Assembly (NCBI GenBank): GCA_000688615.1
Contig: JHVA01000001.1
Span: 186,001-250,000, forward strand
Length of the DNA stretch: 64,000 nucleotides
DNA from: Acidobacteriaceae bacterium KBS 146
GTDB taxonomy: Bacteria; Acidobacteriota; Terriglobia; Terriglobales; Acidobacteriaceae
Direction: 5' to 3'
The translations under genes were made by a program, and so were the position numbers. The first letter of the stretch is position 1; the number at the start of each line of letters is the position of its first letter. The notes beneath the pieces are model-generated. The model worked only from the letters and a program-made list of their open reading frames with translations, had not been told where the DNA came from and searched no databases. Shown one piece after another: positions 53,050-62,303 of the stretch.

Positions 53050-53759
53050 GGGTTGGAATCATTGCAGCCCTGCCGGGTGAGCTCAAACCGCTGGTTCATG
53101 GATGGGAGCCGCAGCGTTCCGGAGTACGGGGGCTTTCAGTCTGGAAGACCATCTCCCAGGGCAAGGAGCTGATCGCTGCCTGTGCGGGAATGGGAACGAA
53201 TGCGGCGCTTCGAGGTTTCTCCGCGGTGGAGTTTCTCGGGGCGTTGGACCTTGTGCTCTCCGTTGGCTGGGCCGGAGCGCTGCAACCGGGAATGAAGCCT
53301 GCGACCTGCTATTCGCCGGCCGAGGTGATCGACACTCAGACGGGAGAGCGATTCGCTGCAACCACGGGAGAGCCTTCGGTTCGACTGGTGACAACACCCC
53401 AGGTGGCAGATGCAGCGGAGAAGTTGAGGCTGTATCAGAGTTACAGTGCAGCGTTGGTCGATATGGAAGCCGCAACGGTAGCGCGGCTGGCCCAGATGCG
53501 TGGTATTCCGTTTGCCTGCTTCAAAGGAGTGTCGGATAGTGAACACGCAGATCTGCCGGACCTGAATGGCTTTATCGATGCGCAGGGCCAGATGCAGATG
53601 CCGTCCTTTCTGGCGCATGTAGCTCTACGGCCACGATTCTGGGGGCCGTTGCTGGAGCTGGGACGAAACAGTTCGATAGCAGCGAAGGCGATTGCAGAAG
53701 GCGTCAACCGGTTCCTTGCGGAAAATACTTTTGAGGAATCCACGAAACGGGAGCAGTGA
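53046..53759 (+). CDS. hpnG: Hopanoid-associated nucleosidase/phosphorylase HpnG
   Basis: 237 residues from ATG 53046, overlapping hpnA by four bases. Phosphorylase fold (PNP/UDP type): GIIAALPGELKPL at the start, VDMEAATVARLAQMRGIPFACFKGVSDSEHADL is the nucleoside-binding Met-Glu and Asp loop. HpnG removes adenine from adenosylhopane to give ribosylhopane. This sits with hpnH in the same pathway. Confidence 0.93.
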   Translation: MRVGIIAALPGELKPLVHGWEPQRSGVRGLSVWKTISQGKELIAACAGMGTNAALRGFSAVEFLGALDLVLSVGWAGALQPGMKPATCYSPAEVIDTQTGERFAATTGEPSVRLVTTPQVADAAEKLRLYQSYSAALVDMEAATVARLAQMRGIPFACFKGVSDSEHADLPDLNGFIDAQGQMQMPSFLAHVALRPRFWGPLLELGRNSSIAAKAIAEGVNRFLAENTFEESTKREQ

Positions 53760-54845
53760 GTGAGTAGTGAAACGATTGTTGTACCGAAGACCATGCGTGC
53801 CGCCGTCTATCGCGGCATCAATGATGTGCGCGTCGAAACCATTCCTGTTCCCGAGATCGGGCCGGGAGAGGTGCTTGTCAAAATTCATACCTGTGGAATC
53901 TGCGGCACCGATCTCAAGAAGATCCATACGGGATCTCATTCCGCGCCTCGCGTCTTCGGTCACGAGATGGCGGGTACGATTGCCGCGGTCGGAGAAGGAG
54001 TCACCGACTTTGCTGTGGGCGATCGAGTGATGGCCTACCATCACATTCCGTGCGGCGAGTGTTTCTACTGCCGCAAACAGACCTTCGCACAGTGCGAAAC
54101 CTACAAGAAGGTGGGCTGCACGGCGGGGTTTGAGCCCTCTGGTGGCGGCTTCGCCGAATACATTCGCGTCATGGATTGGATCGTTCGTCGCGGACTGGTA
54201 AAGATTCCCGACGGTATCTCGTTTGAGCAGGCTGCTTTTATCGAGCCGGTTAACACCTGTTACAAGGCAATCGATATGCTCCAGCTTCAGCCCGACGAGA
54301 CGGTGCTGGTGATTGGGCAGGGGCCAATTGGAGTCTTGCTGGCGGCCCTGGCACGCAGGACGGGTGCGACGGTATTGACCAGCGATCTGTATCCGGAACG
54401 CCACGCCGTAGCGGCGAAGTTTGGTCTCGACCGTCCACTGGATGCGCGCGGCGACGTCGTTGCCGCAGCAAAGGCAGCGACCGAAGGCAGAGGAGCTGAC
54501 GTAGCTCTCGTAGCTGTGGGGGGCAATGCGCTTATCCAGATTGCGATGGATGCCATTCGTCCGGGAGGCCGGGTCATGTTGTTTGCTGCGACACAGCATG
54601 GCGAGGCCCCGTTTGATCCCGCAGCGGTCTGCATGGACGAAAAGACGCTGATGGGCTCCTACAGCGCTTCGGTTGCGATTCAGGATGAGGTGTCAAAACT
54701 GGTGCTCGATGGAACACGCAACGGTTTTGATCTGACGCAGCTAATCTCGCACCGATTCTCCATCGAGGATGCCGTGGCCGCGATTGATTTGGCGTCCAAT
54801 CCGCAGCCGGACTCAATGAAGATTGTGATTCAGCCGGGAGCGTAG
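53760..54845 (+). CDS. Zinc-dependent MDR alcohol dehydrogenase in the hopanoid locus
   Basis: 361 residues, GTG start immediately after the hpnG stop. Catalytic zinc ligands: Cys near 45 (CGICGTD), His-Glu in FGHEMAG. Structural zinc Cys in CGECFYCRKQTFAQC. The Rossmann motif is VIGQGPIGVLLAAL. It belongs with sorbitol/threonine-dehydrogenase-like enzymes. As the last gene of the operon it could reduce or oxidise a hopanoid ribose-derived aldehyde, but its substrate is not known. Confidence 0.87.
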   Translation: MSSETIVVPKTMRAAVYRGINDVRVETIPVPEIGPGEVLVKIHTCGICGTDLKKIHTGSHSAPRVFGHEMAGTIAAVGEGVTDFAVGDRVMAYHHIPCGECFYCRKQTFAQCETYKKVGCTAGFEPSGGGFAEYIRVMDWIVRRGLVKIPDGISFEQAAFIEPVNTCYKAIDMLQLQPDETVLVIGQGPIGVLLAALARRTGATVLTSDLYPERHAVAAKFGLDRPLDARGDVVAAAKAATEGRGADVALVAVGGNALIQIAMDAIRPGGRVMLFAATQHGEAPFDPAAVCMDEKTLMGSYSASVAIQDEVSKLVLDGTRNGFDLTQLISHRFSIEDAVAAIDLASNPQPDSMKIVIQPGA

Positions 54846-54863
54846 TAGTTCCGGCTGAATCAC
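54825..54863. terminator. Perfect 13-bp hairpin over the end of the alcohol dehydrogenase gene
   Basis: GTGATTCAGCCGG (54825-54837) and exact complement (54851-54863) with a 13-base loop that contains the stop codon. It lies between convergent genes and probably ends both. Confidence 0.65.
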
Positions 54864-54870
54864 GTCAAAC

Positions 54871-56319
54871 CTAATCGCGATTGCGCTTCTTGATCTCGAC
54901 GTTCAGGCGCTTAATCTTTTGATTGAGGGTGGACAAGGGGATGCGGAAGTACTCTGCCGCCTCGGTCTGATTCCAGTGGCAGCGCTCGAGGCGGTCCGCA
55001 ATGATGCGACGCTCGATCTCTTCCATCAGATCGAAGAGAGAGGCGTTAGGCTGCTGCTCAAGCAGCGTGGCGGAATAGGTATTCCCCGTAAGCTGCGCCG
55101 GTAAAAGCTCGGGATGGATGATTTTGCCAGTCGACAGCACGACGCCACGTTCCATGGCATTCTCCAGCTCGCGTACGTTGCCGGGCCACTCGTAGTCCAT
55201 CAGGATCCGCATCGCCTCCGGCGAGAGGGTGCGCTCCTCCATTCCGTTCTCGGTGGAGTACCGCTTCAGGAAGTGCGATGCCAGCAGCGGGATGTCTTCG
55301 CGGCGTGAGCGAAGCGGAGGGAGCTCCAGGGTAATGACGTTGAGCCGATAGAAGAGATCTTCGCGGAAGCGACCGGCTCGTACTGCATCCTGCAGGTTGA
55401 CGTTGGTGGCGGCGATGATACGGACGTCCACCTGGATCTCCTGGGTTCCGCCGAGATGCATGAAGCGGCGATCCTGCAGGACGCGCAGGATCTTGGCCTG
55501 CATATCCATCGTCATCGTGCCGATCTCATCGAGAAAGAGCGTGCCCCCGTTGGCGACTTCAAAGAGTCCCTTCTTGGCGGCAATGGCTGAGGTGAAGGCT
55601 CCTTTAAGGTGGCCGAACAGCGTGGATTCGAGCAGCTCGGAGGGAACAGCCCCTGTGTTCACCGGAACAAAGGGGCGTTCGCGGCGCGGAGAGTTGGCAT
55701 GAATTGCCTTGGCGATTAGTTCCTTGCCGGTACCGCTTTCGCCCTGGATCAGGACCGTAGAGCGACTGGGCGCGACCTGGGCAATAAGGTCAAAGAGCTT
55801 GAGCATCGGCTCGCTTTTGCCGACGATATTTTCGAAGTTATAGCGTTGCTTGAGCGTCCGCTTCAGCTGGACGATCTCTTCTTCCGCACGATGCCGCGCA
55901 ATCGCCGTGCGGATATCTGCAAGCAGTTTTTCGTTGTCCCATGGCTTCTGAACGAAGTTCTCTGCACCGGCGCGAATCGCGTCGACGACGTTGCCCATGG
56001 TGCCGAAGGCGGTGATCATGATGACTGGCAGCGTGGGGTACATCTCCACGATGCGCGGCAGCAGGTCCATGCCGCTCTCGCCCGGAAGAGCGAGGTCCAG
56101 CAGAAGCAGGTCGAACTGATTGCGCGACAGCTGCTCCATTCCGGAGACGCCTTCTGTCGCCAGTGTGACGGAGAATCCCTCAAGAGTCAGCATCGTCTCG
56201 AGCGACTCCCGAATTGCGGCTTCGTCGTCGATGATGAGGATACGGGGGCTTCCCGCGATATGGTCTGCCGCTCGCTGAGTCGTCGACTCCGCGGCCGCGT
56301 CGGTAGTGGTGTCAGGCAT
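54871..56319 (-). CDS. NtrC-family response regulator (GAFTSA variant)
   Basis: 482 residues: receiver with phospho-acceptor Asp75 (LLLDLALPGESG), AAA+ domain with Walker A GESGTGKE (193-200), Walker B LFLDEIG, and a C-terminal Fis-type helix-turn-helix (WNQTEAAEYFRIPLSTLNQKIKRL). The loop that normally reads GAFTGA, used to contact sigma-54, reads GAFTSA (240-245). The start overlaps the kinase gene by eight bases, so they form a two-component pair. Likely still an activator of sigma-54 promoters. Confidence 0.92.
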   Translation of the reverse strand: MPDTTTDAAAESTTQRAADHIAGSPRILIIDDEAAIRESLETMLTLEGFSVTLATEGVSGMEQLSRNQFDLLLLDLALPGESGMDLLPRIVEMYPTLPVIMITAFGTMGNVVDAIRAGAENFVQKPWDNEKLLADIRTAIARHRAEEEIVQLKRTLKQRYNFENIVGKSEPMLKLFDLIAQVAPSRSTVLIQGESGTGKELIAKAIHANSPRRERPFVPVNTGAVPSELLESTLFGHLKGAFTSAIAAKKGLFEVANGGTLFLDEIGTMTMDMQAKILRVLQDRRFMHLGGTQEIQVDVRIIAATNVNLQDAVRAGRFREDLFYRLNVITLELPPLRSRREDIPLLASHFLKRYSTENGMEERTLSPEAMRILMDYEWPGNVRELENAMERGVVLSTGKIIHPELLPAQLTGNTYSATLLEQQPNASLFDLMEEIERRIIADRLERCHWNQTEAAEYFRIPLSTLNQKIKRLNVEIKKRNRD

Positions 56320-59281
56320 GAATCGTCTTCCTATCCTGCTCCTCCGAGGAGGCAGGCACTGTAGGCGGAGCGAGCGTTCGGGTGGCGGAGACCGGGAATT
56401 CTAACTGGAAGGCGGTGCCGACGCTGACCTCGCTCTCGACGTGAATCTTTCCTGCGTGCTCCTGCATGATCCCATAGGTTACGGCAAGACCGAGCCCCGT
56501 CCCCTTATGTCCGCCCTCTTGCGGTTTGGTCTTCGTGGTGAAGAAGGGATCGTAGATTTTGTTTAGATGCTCGCGCTCGATCCCTGCGCCTGTGTCCTGG
56601 ATACGAACCAGCACCCGGCCCGCACCACGGAAGGTGGCAATGCGAAGCGTCGCATTGGGACGACCGAACATCGCATCCTTGGCATTAAGCATGAGATTCA
56701 GGATGACCTGCTGCAGCTTTCCGCGATTCCCGTGAATCGTCGGCAGCTGCGAGTCGAAGTTCGTCTCGACACGAATCTGAGCTGTCTTGAGCTGATGCTC
56801 CAGCAGGACCAGCGTATCGTCGAGGAGTTCGTTGAGATCGACGCTGGTGAACTCACTTCCGCTGGTGCGTGAGAAGTTGAGAAGCCCGTTGACGATCTCA
56901 GATGCCCGGAAGGTCTGCTGCGTGATCTTCTCAAGCACGGGAGCCAGTCTCTCATCGTCCCGCATATGTTTGGTCAGCATCTGCGCGTAACTGGAGATGA
57001 CCGCCAGCGGAGTATTGACCTCGTGTGCGACGCCAGCGGCCAGCAGCCCTATGGAGGAGAGCTTCTCCGATTGTGTGAGCTGCGCCTCCATCTGGATCCG
57101 GTCCGTAATGTCATCCACCAGAATGATTCGGCCGATCGTGATGAAGTTGCGCGTGACCAGCGGAGCGATGGCGATGTTGGCCACGCGAGCCTCTCCGGAG
57201 GGAAGAGCGAGGCGGAATTTGTAGAGCGTGTGGGTGCCCTGCTCCTCGCGGATGGCGTTGAAGCGCGCGATGAAGTCTGCCGGAAACAGCTCCGAGATGG
57301 GCTGGCGAAGCGCCGTCGAACGAGGTCGCGCGAAGAGGACCTCCATCTGGGCGTTCCAGCTTTCGACGCGATCGTCCAGGTCGACGGCGAGAATACCGAT
57401 ATTGATGGATTCGACGATATTTTCGTTGAACTCCTTCAACCGCTCGAAGTCCGTGATCTTCTGCTCGAGCCTTCGATAGAGCTGTGCGTTCTGAATCGCG
57501 ATGCCGATGTAGCCGGCCAGTGACTCCAGAACCTCCATCTCTTCGCTTGAGAGAAAGTCGCCGTCGTTGGTACGGCCAAGTCCGATTACTGCAACGGTGC
57601 GGGTGCCGGCACCTTCCCGGTTCGCGACTCGGCAGGGAACGTAGTAGTTCAGGTCGAGCCGCGCTGCGGTCAGCCGCTGCATCTCTGGAAGTCGGAGCAC
57701 CTGTTGCGGGTTCTCGAGGAAGAGGTGGTTATTTGCTCCTGGACGATCAAAGTCCACGAAGCCGAGATCGAGAAGCTTGAGCTCAGACGGAGAGAGATTC
57801 GTGAGGCCGTGCGAGGCCACGAGATCAAACGCATGGCCTGGATAGGAGACCTCGGCCTCCGCAGCGAGGAAGACGGCAACCCGGGTGACAAGCAGCGCCT
57901 CCGGGAGCTGTTCAACGATCGAGTCCAGCAGGGCGCGAAGGTCGGTCTGCGAGTTGAGTCCGCGGCCGAATTCGACCAACGTCTCTTTGTAGTCAAACCG
58001 TCGCTGATCGAACATGCGGTCGACCCGCCCTTGAATGGCGCGCTTCAAGGGATCGAAGATCAGACCGGTGACGACGATGGCCAGCAGAAGGCCCCAGGTT
58101 CGCAAACTCGGCAGCCGCGCATGGACCATCTCCGCTGTGACAGCGACGACGGCGAAGTAGAGACCGACGAGGGCAGCTGTCGCCAGCGTGTAGGTCACGC
58201 CGCGCTTGAAGATAAGATCCACGTCCATCAACCGGTAACGGACAATCGCCCAGCTGAAGGTGAGGGGAAGGAAGACCAGCGAGAGCCCAGCCAACTTTGT
58301 GAGCAGGCTTGGGACGTGAATATCGACGAGGTAGGGAAGAGCGTAAACCAGCGTAAAAGGGGTAATCGCCAGCAGGGTTCCACGGGTCAGCCACTTCAGC
58401 TGCTGACGCTCGAGCGCCGAATCCGCACGACGGTAGCGAATCCGGAAGACCACCGCCGCAATCACGTAGTAAAGAGCAAGGTAGCCAACCGAGATCTGGT
58501 CGAGCCTGTGACGAAGGACTCCAGTCGCTGACCAGTACTGAATTGCCCATGCCTGAAGGCCGATCAGGAACAGGCCGGGAAGATACAGCGCGGTACACAG
58601 AATTCGCCGGCGGCGCCTGCTTGCAGGCTCCTTGTAGTCATCGGAGAAATTGGCCGCAAAGTGGAGAAATAATGCAGGCTGAAGCGCGCCCGCGGCGATG
58701 TTGCCCCAGTAGATGATCCAGTCGAAGGTGTCCAGCTCGGATGTGTACTTGAAGGCGTACAACACAAACGACACCAGGCAGAAGACGTAGAAGTGCGTGG
58801 ACTTTGGAGCGGTCCACCGCCGGAAGAGCACATACAGGCCAATGCTGAGATAAACCAGCGCGATGAAGCGAAGTCCCTGGTTGATCGATCGATCTGTCGG
58901 AACCAGAATGACTTGAATGTCCAGCTTGGCTGCGTTCTTCAGGTCTGCAGTGTGCGCCATCGGACGCAGAATCGAGTAGGTCGCGTGAGCCCAGATTCCG
59001 CTGCGGAACATCTGGCGAGCCAGGGCAGCGGTTCGTTCGACGGGATGTTCGTTGACTCCGACGAGAACATCGCCGGTTCGGACACCAGCGCGGTCCGCAG
59101 GAGAACCGGAGGGAACATACTCGGCCCGCATGCCATGGGACGTCTCCATCCAGGTGACGCCATCGGTCGGGATCTCATAGCCGTTTTCGCGCTGCAGATT
59201 GATTACTGCGAGCACGCACGCCGCTAGCGTCGCGATGGCAAGTGCGACAGCCAGAATCCGCGTTTGGGCGACATCTTTCAT
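56312..59281 (-). CDS. PDZ-TM-GAF-PAS hybrid sensor histidine kinase
   Basis: 989 residues. An N-terminal membrane helix (8-28) is followed by a PDZ-like domain (about 40-105; GSPADRAGVRTGDVLVGVN), seven or so membrane helices (about 135-410), a GAF domain (about 435-600), a PAS domain (about 625-725), HisKA (AAGVAHEVNTPLAVISSYAQML), and HATPase with N box (VILNLMLNAKDAM), VRIQDTGAGIE and GGHKGTGLGLAVTYGIM. A PDZ sensor at the periplasm would be expected to bind peptide ends, so it may sense damaged envelope proteins. Translated with the NtrC-type regulator. Confidence 0.92.
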   Translation of the reverse strand: MKDVAQTRILAVALAIATLAACVLAVINLQRENGYEIPTDGVTWMETSHGMRAEYVPSGSPADRAGVRTGDVLVGVNEHPVERTAALARQMFRSGIWAHATYSILRPMAHTADLKNAAKLDIQVILVPTDRSINQGLRFIALVYLSIGLYVLFRRWTAPKSTHFYVFCLVSFVLYAFKYTSELDTFDWIIYWGNIAAGALQPALFLHFAANFSDDYKEPASRRRRRILCTALYLPGLFLIGLQAWAIQYWSATGVLRHRLDQISVGYLALYYVIAAVVFRIRYRRADSALERQQLKWLTRGTLLAITPFTLVYALPYLVDIHVPSLLTKLAGLSLVFLPLTFSWAIVRYRLMDVDLIFKRGVTYTLATAALVGLYFAVVAVTAEMVHARLPSLRTWGLLLAIVVTGLIFDPLKRAIQGRVDRMFDQRRFDYKETLVEFGRGLNSQTDLRALLDSIVEQLPEALLVTRVAVFLAAEAEVSYPGHAFDLVASHGLTNLSPSELKLLDLGFVDFDRPGANNHLFLENPQQVLRLPEMQRLTAARLDLNYYVPCRVANREGAGTRTVAVIGLGRTNDGDFLSSEEMEVLESLAGYIGIAIQNAQLYRRLEQKITDFERLKEFNENIVESINIGILAVDLDDRVESWNAQMEVLFARPRSTALRQPISELFPADFIARFNAIREEQGTHTLYKFRLALPSGEARVANIAIAPLVTRNFITIGRIILVDDITDRIQMEAQLTQSEKLSSIGLLAAGVAHEVNTPLAVISSYAQMLTKHMRDDERLAPVLEKITQQTFRASEIVNGLLNFSRTSGSEFTSVDLNELLDDTLVLLEHQLKTAQIRVETNFDSQLPTIHGNRGKLQQVILNLMLNAKDAMFGRPNATLRIATFRGAGRVLVRIQDTGAGIEREHLNKIYDPFFTTKTKPQEGGHKGTGLGLAVTYGIMQEHAGKIHVESEVSVGTAFQLEFPVSATRTLAPPTVPASSEEQDRKTIHA

Positions 59282-59551
59282 CGGGCCTTAAATAGTTACA
59301 AGCACATAAGAGTCCAAATCCCAGATGCATGAACAGTTAGGGTTTTGCTCTTCGATGGGCTTCTTTGTCTATGAAAAATCATAACTCTTTTTGCAAATTG
59401 GAGATAGAAACCTTTCTTCCATAGAAAACAAAACCGATCAAACTGTCTGCTTTTGTGACCGACGGCAGGCTGGCGGATCAGGAATCGATCATTGCTCACG
59501 GTTCTTATTCATCTTCCTGTAACATGAATCTTTGGGTGGAGCCGAAAAGAA

Positions 59552-60418
59552 ATGCTGCAGGAGCTGGAGAATCCGCTGGTGTTGGAGGAAGGCTATGTCG
59601 CCATCGACAATGCCCGGCTTCATTACCACAGGGCGGGCTCCGGGAAGCCTCTGCTGTTGATCCACGGGTTGGTAGGTTCAGCCAGGAACTGGCGAAAAAA
59701 TATCTATTTTCTGGCTCGGCACGCAGACGTCTACGCGGTGGATCTGCTCAATATGGGCGAGTCCCAGAGGGTCCCAGGGCTGGATGCCAGCCTCGAAGCG
59801 ACCGCCGATCGCATCGCATCGTGTATGGATGCTCTTGGACTGCAGTCCGCCGATATCGCGGGTCATTCGCATGGCGGAGCGGTCGCAATGATGCTGGCGG
59901 CGCGCCATCCGCATCGTGTACGGAGTCTGATCTTGTTTGCTCCAGCAAATCCGTACTGCGATCTTGGAAGGCAGCTCATCGCGTTTTACCAGACCAGATT
60001 CGGGATGTGGCTGGCTCGGCAGATTCCCTGGTTGCCCCGGCAGCTCAAGGCTACGGCCCTCAGCCGTATGTACGGCAACCCGGCACGCGTGTCGAGTGAA
60101 GCCCTCGACGGCTACACCGCCGGACTCCATATCCCGGGCACCATCGAGCACGTGCTCAACATCGTTCGAGGTTGGTCCTCCGATATGCATCGGCTGGGCG
60201 CAGTTCTGTCGAATCTGGCGGAGAAGCCCACTCTTCTGATCTGGGGAGATCGCGATCGCGCCGTGGGGCTGCGGTCGGCAGAGCCGCTGCAGCAGATGCT
60301 GCATCAGTCCAGCCTGGTCGTACTTCCCGGCGTCGGACATATTCCGTTTGAAGAGATGCCCGATGCCTGTAACGGCGCGATGCGTGAGTGGCTCTCGAAT
60401 CCGGCGATGCTGCGTTAG
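59552..60418 (+). CDS. Alpha/beta hydrolase
   Basis: 288 residues. Oxyanion loop LLLIHGLVGSARNWRKN (about 34-50), nucleophile elbow GHSHGG (about 106-111), acid Asp in LIWGDRDRAVGL and His in VVLPGVGHIPFEEMP. It resembles haloperoxidase/epoxide-hydrolase-like cytoplasmic esterases; substrate unknown. It converges with the next hydrolase with overlapping stop codons. Confidence 0.88.
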   Translation: MLQELENPLVLEEGYVAIDNARLHYHRAGSGKPLLLIHGLVGSARNWRKNIYFLARHADVYAVDLLNMGESQRVPGLDASLEATADRIASCMDALGLQSADIAGHSHGGAVAMMLAARHPHRVRSLILFAPANPYCDLGRQLIAFYQTRFGMWLARQIPWLPRQLKATALSRMYGNPARVSSEALDGYTAGLHIPGTIEHVLNIVRGWSSDMHRLGAVLSNLAEKPTLLIWGDRDRAVGLRSAEPLQQMLHQSSLVVLPGVGHIPFEEMPDACNGAMREWLSNPAMLR

Positions 60419-61125
60419 GCCGTTTCCTCGAGGCTAAAGGTCCGTTTCAACCACGAACGTAAGGCGTCCTGCATCTGCGAGAGCTTCGGTGCAGTCGAAG
60501 GAGCGACTCCCTGAAAGAAGTGCTCCGCTCCTTCGATCCATACGATCTCTTTGGGTTCAGCGGCATGCTTCAGAATCGGAGCCATCAGTTCGCGCGGGCC
60601 AAACTGGTCTTCCGTTCCGCTGATAAAGATCTTTGGCTGGTGGCATCGCTCCAGAAACTCATACGCATAGCTGCGCCCTTCGGCTCGATAGGGGACGCCG
60701 AGGCCGACGAGGCCCTTGACCAGAGGGTCGCCGCAGCCGGCCTGTAATCCGATAAACGAGCCAAAGGAGAAGCCCGCCAACAGGACGGGGAGCCCAAGCG
60801 TGGCGTCAAGCCAGTCCAGCGCCGCTCGTGCATCGTTCAACTCCCCGGGGCCATGGTCGTGGGCTCCCTCGCTAAGACCCACGCCGCGAAAGTTGAATCG
60901 CAGCACCGGTAAGCCGAACCCGGAGAAGACCTTCATGGCGTGATAGACGACCTTGTTGTGCATCGTTCCCCCGCCGAGGGGGTGTGGGTGGCAGATCAGC
61001 GCAGCATATGGGGCGTCTTCGCGTCCTGTGTTCAAAACCGCTTCCAGTTTTCCTGCTGGGCCGCGAAGATCGTCGATGGATCGGATCACCGATCCCTGGG
61101 AGGAGGTCATATTCATCACCGTCAT
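60415..61125 (-). CDS. Alpha/beta hydrolase (YsgA/dienelactone-like)
   Basis: 236 residues from ATG 61125; a longer frame back to 61257 overlaps the divergent peptidase promoter and looks non-coding. ALICHPHPLGGGTMHNKVVYHAMKVF is the family opening, LRFNFRGVGLSEGAHD, nucleophile in GFSFGSFIGL (Ser), FISGTEDQFG (acid) and EGAEHFFQG (His). Such proteins are small cytosolic hydrolases of unknown substrate. Its start is 70 bp from the divergent M20 peptidase. Confidence 0.85.
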   Translation of the reverse strand: MTVMNMTSSQGSVIRSIDDLRGPAGKLEAVLNTGREDAPYAALICHPHPLGGGTMHNKVVYHAMKVFSGFGLPVLRFNFRGVGLSEGAHDHGPGELNDARAALDWLDATLGLPVLLAGFSFGSFIGLQAGCGDPLVKGLVGLGVPYRAEGRSYAYEFLERCHQPKIFISGTEDQFGPRELMAPILKHAAEPKEIVWIEGAEHFFQGVAPSTAPKLSQMQDALRSWLKRTFSLEETA

Positions 61126-61194
61126 ACTTCTTATTGATGCAAAAGTCAGCCGGATAGACGGGGCCCGAACTCTGTATCGTATGCTGGAAACTAT

Positions 61195-62229
61195 ATGCCA
61201 GTTGATCCTATTCAGCTTACCCGTCAGCTCGTCGATATCGAATCCACCACGTACCACGAGGGCCTGGCTGGAGCGTTTTTACAGGAATATCTGGAAGGTC
61301 AGAGGTACGCCGTGGAGCGTATGCCCGTCAGCCAACCCGACCGCGTCCTTACCCCGGGGGCAGGAGACGGCGACCGGTTTAATGTCTATGCGGCGTTGCC
61401 GGGAGTGACACCTGACATCGTTCTTTCGACCCATATGGACACGGTTCCGCCCTACTTTGGCTCCAGCGAGGACGACGAATTCCTCTATGGCCGGGGAACC
61501 TGCGATGCCAAGGGCATCATTGCGGCCCAGGTAGCGGCTGCAGACCGACTGCGCGAAGCCGGGGTAAAGGTGGGCCTGCTGTTTGTTGTGGGGGAGGAGC
61601 GCGACTCCGCCGGAGCGAAGGAAGCCAACCTGCATCCCAAAGGATCGAAGTTTCTGATCAACGGAGAACCAACGGACAACCGGCTCGCGCTTGCCTCCAA
61701 GGGCGCCCTGCGTGTGGAGCTGCGGGCAAAAGGAAAGATGGCGCACTCGGCATATCCGGAGTTGGGCGACTCCGCCATCAACAAGCTGGTGGAAGCGTTG
61801 CACGATGTACTCGCCCTGCCGCTTCCGGTCGAGCCGGAGATCGGGCCGTCCACCCTCAACATCGGCCTGGTTGAGGGCGGACGCGCGCCAAATGTCATCG
61901 CCGATAAGGCCGAAGCCCACATCCTCATCCGCCTCGTCGGGCCCTCCGAAGAGATCCGCCACAACATCCTGCGAACGGTCGGCGATCGCGCCGAGGTCAG
62001 CTTTTCGCTCGATCTCCCCTTCGTGAGAATGCGCAAAGTAGGCGATCTCCCCACGATGGTGGCCAAGTTTACGACCGATATTCCATCTCTCACTTCCTGG
62101 GGAGAGCCGTTCCTGCTGGGGCCAGGATCGATTCACGTAGCGCACACGCCGAACGAGAAGATCGCGAAGAAGGAGCTTCTGGAGGCAGTTGACCTCTACT
62201 ACAACCTCGCCTCCAGTCTGGTGCAGTAG
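61195..62229 (+). CDS. M20-family metallopeptidase/deacylase
   Basis: 344 residues. Zinc ligands: His in LSTHMDTVPP (about 80-89), Asp in YGRGTCDAKG, and Glu-Glu in VVGEERDSAG. The dimerisation lid follows (about 170-280). Family M20 (ArgE/DapE/CPG2-like); closest guess is acetylornithine deacetylase/succinyl-diaminopimelate desuccinylase, but the substrate cannot be fixed. Divergent from the hydrolase and 75 bp upstream of dnaE. Confidence 0.9.
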   Translation: MPVDPIQLTRQLVDIESTTYHEGLAGAFLQEYLEGQRYAVERMPVSQPDRVLTPGAGDGDRFNVYAALPGVTPDIVLSTHMDTVPPYFGSSEDDEFLYGRGTCDAKGIIAAQVAAADRLREAGVKVGLLFVVGEERDSAGAKEANLHPKGSKFLINGEPTDNRLALASKGALRVELRAKGKMAHSAYPELGDSAINKLVEALHDVLALPLPVEPEIGPSTLNIGLVEGGRAPNVIADKAEAHILIRLVGPSEEIRHNILRTVGDRAEVSFSLDLPFVRMRKVGDLPTMVAKFTTDIPSLTSWGEPFLLGPGSIHVAHTPNEKIAKKELLEAVDLYYNLASSLVQ

Positions 62230-62303
62230 CAGGGAATCAGCCGAGATTCAGCGGGAAATTAGAGACACGTTTTCCTCACGGACAGCGGGCTTAACATAGA
62301 GGT

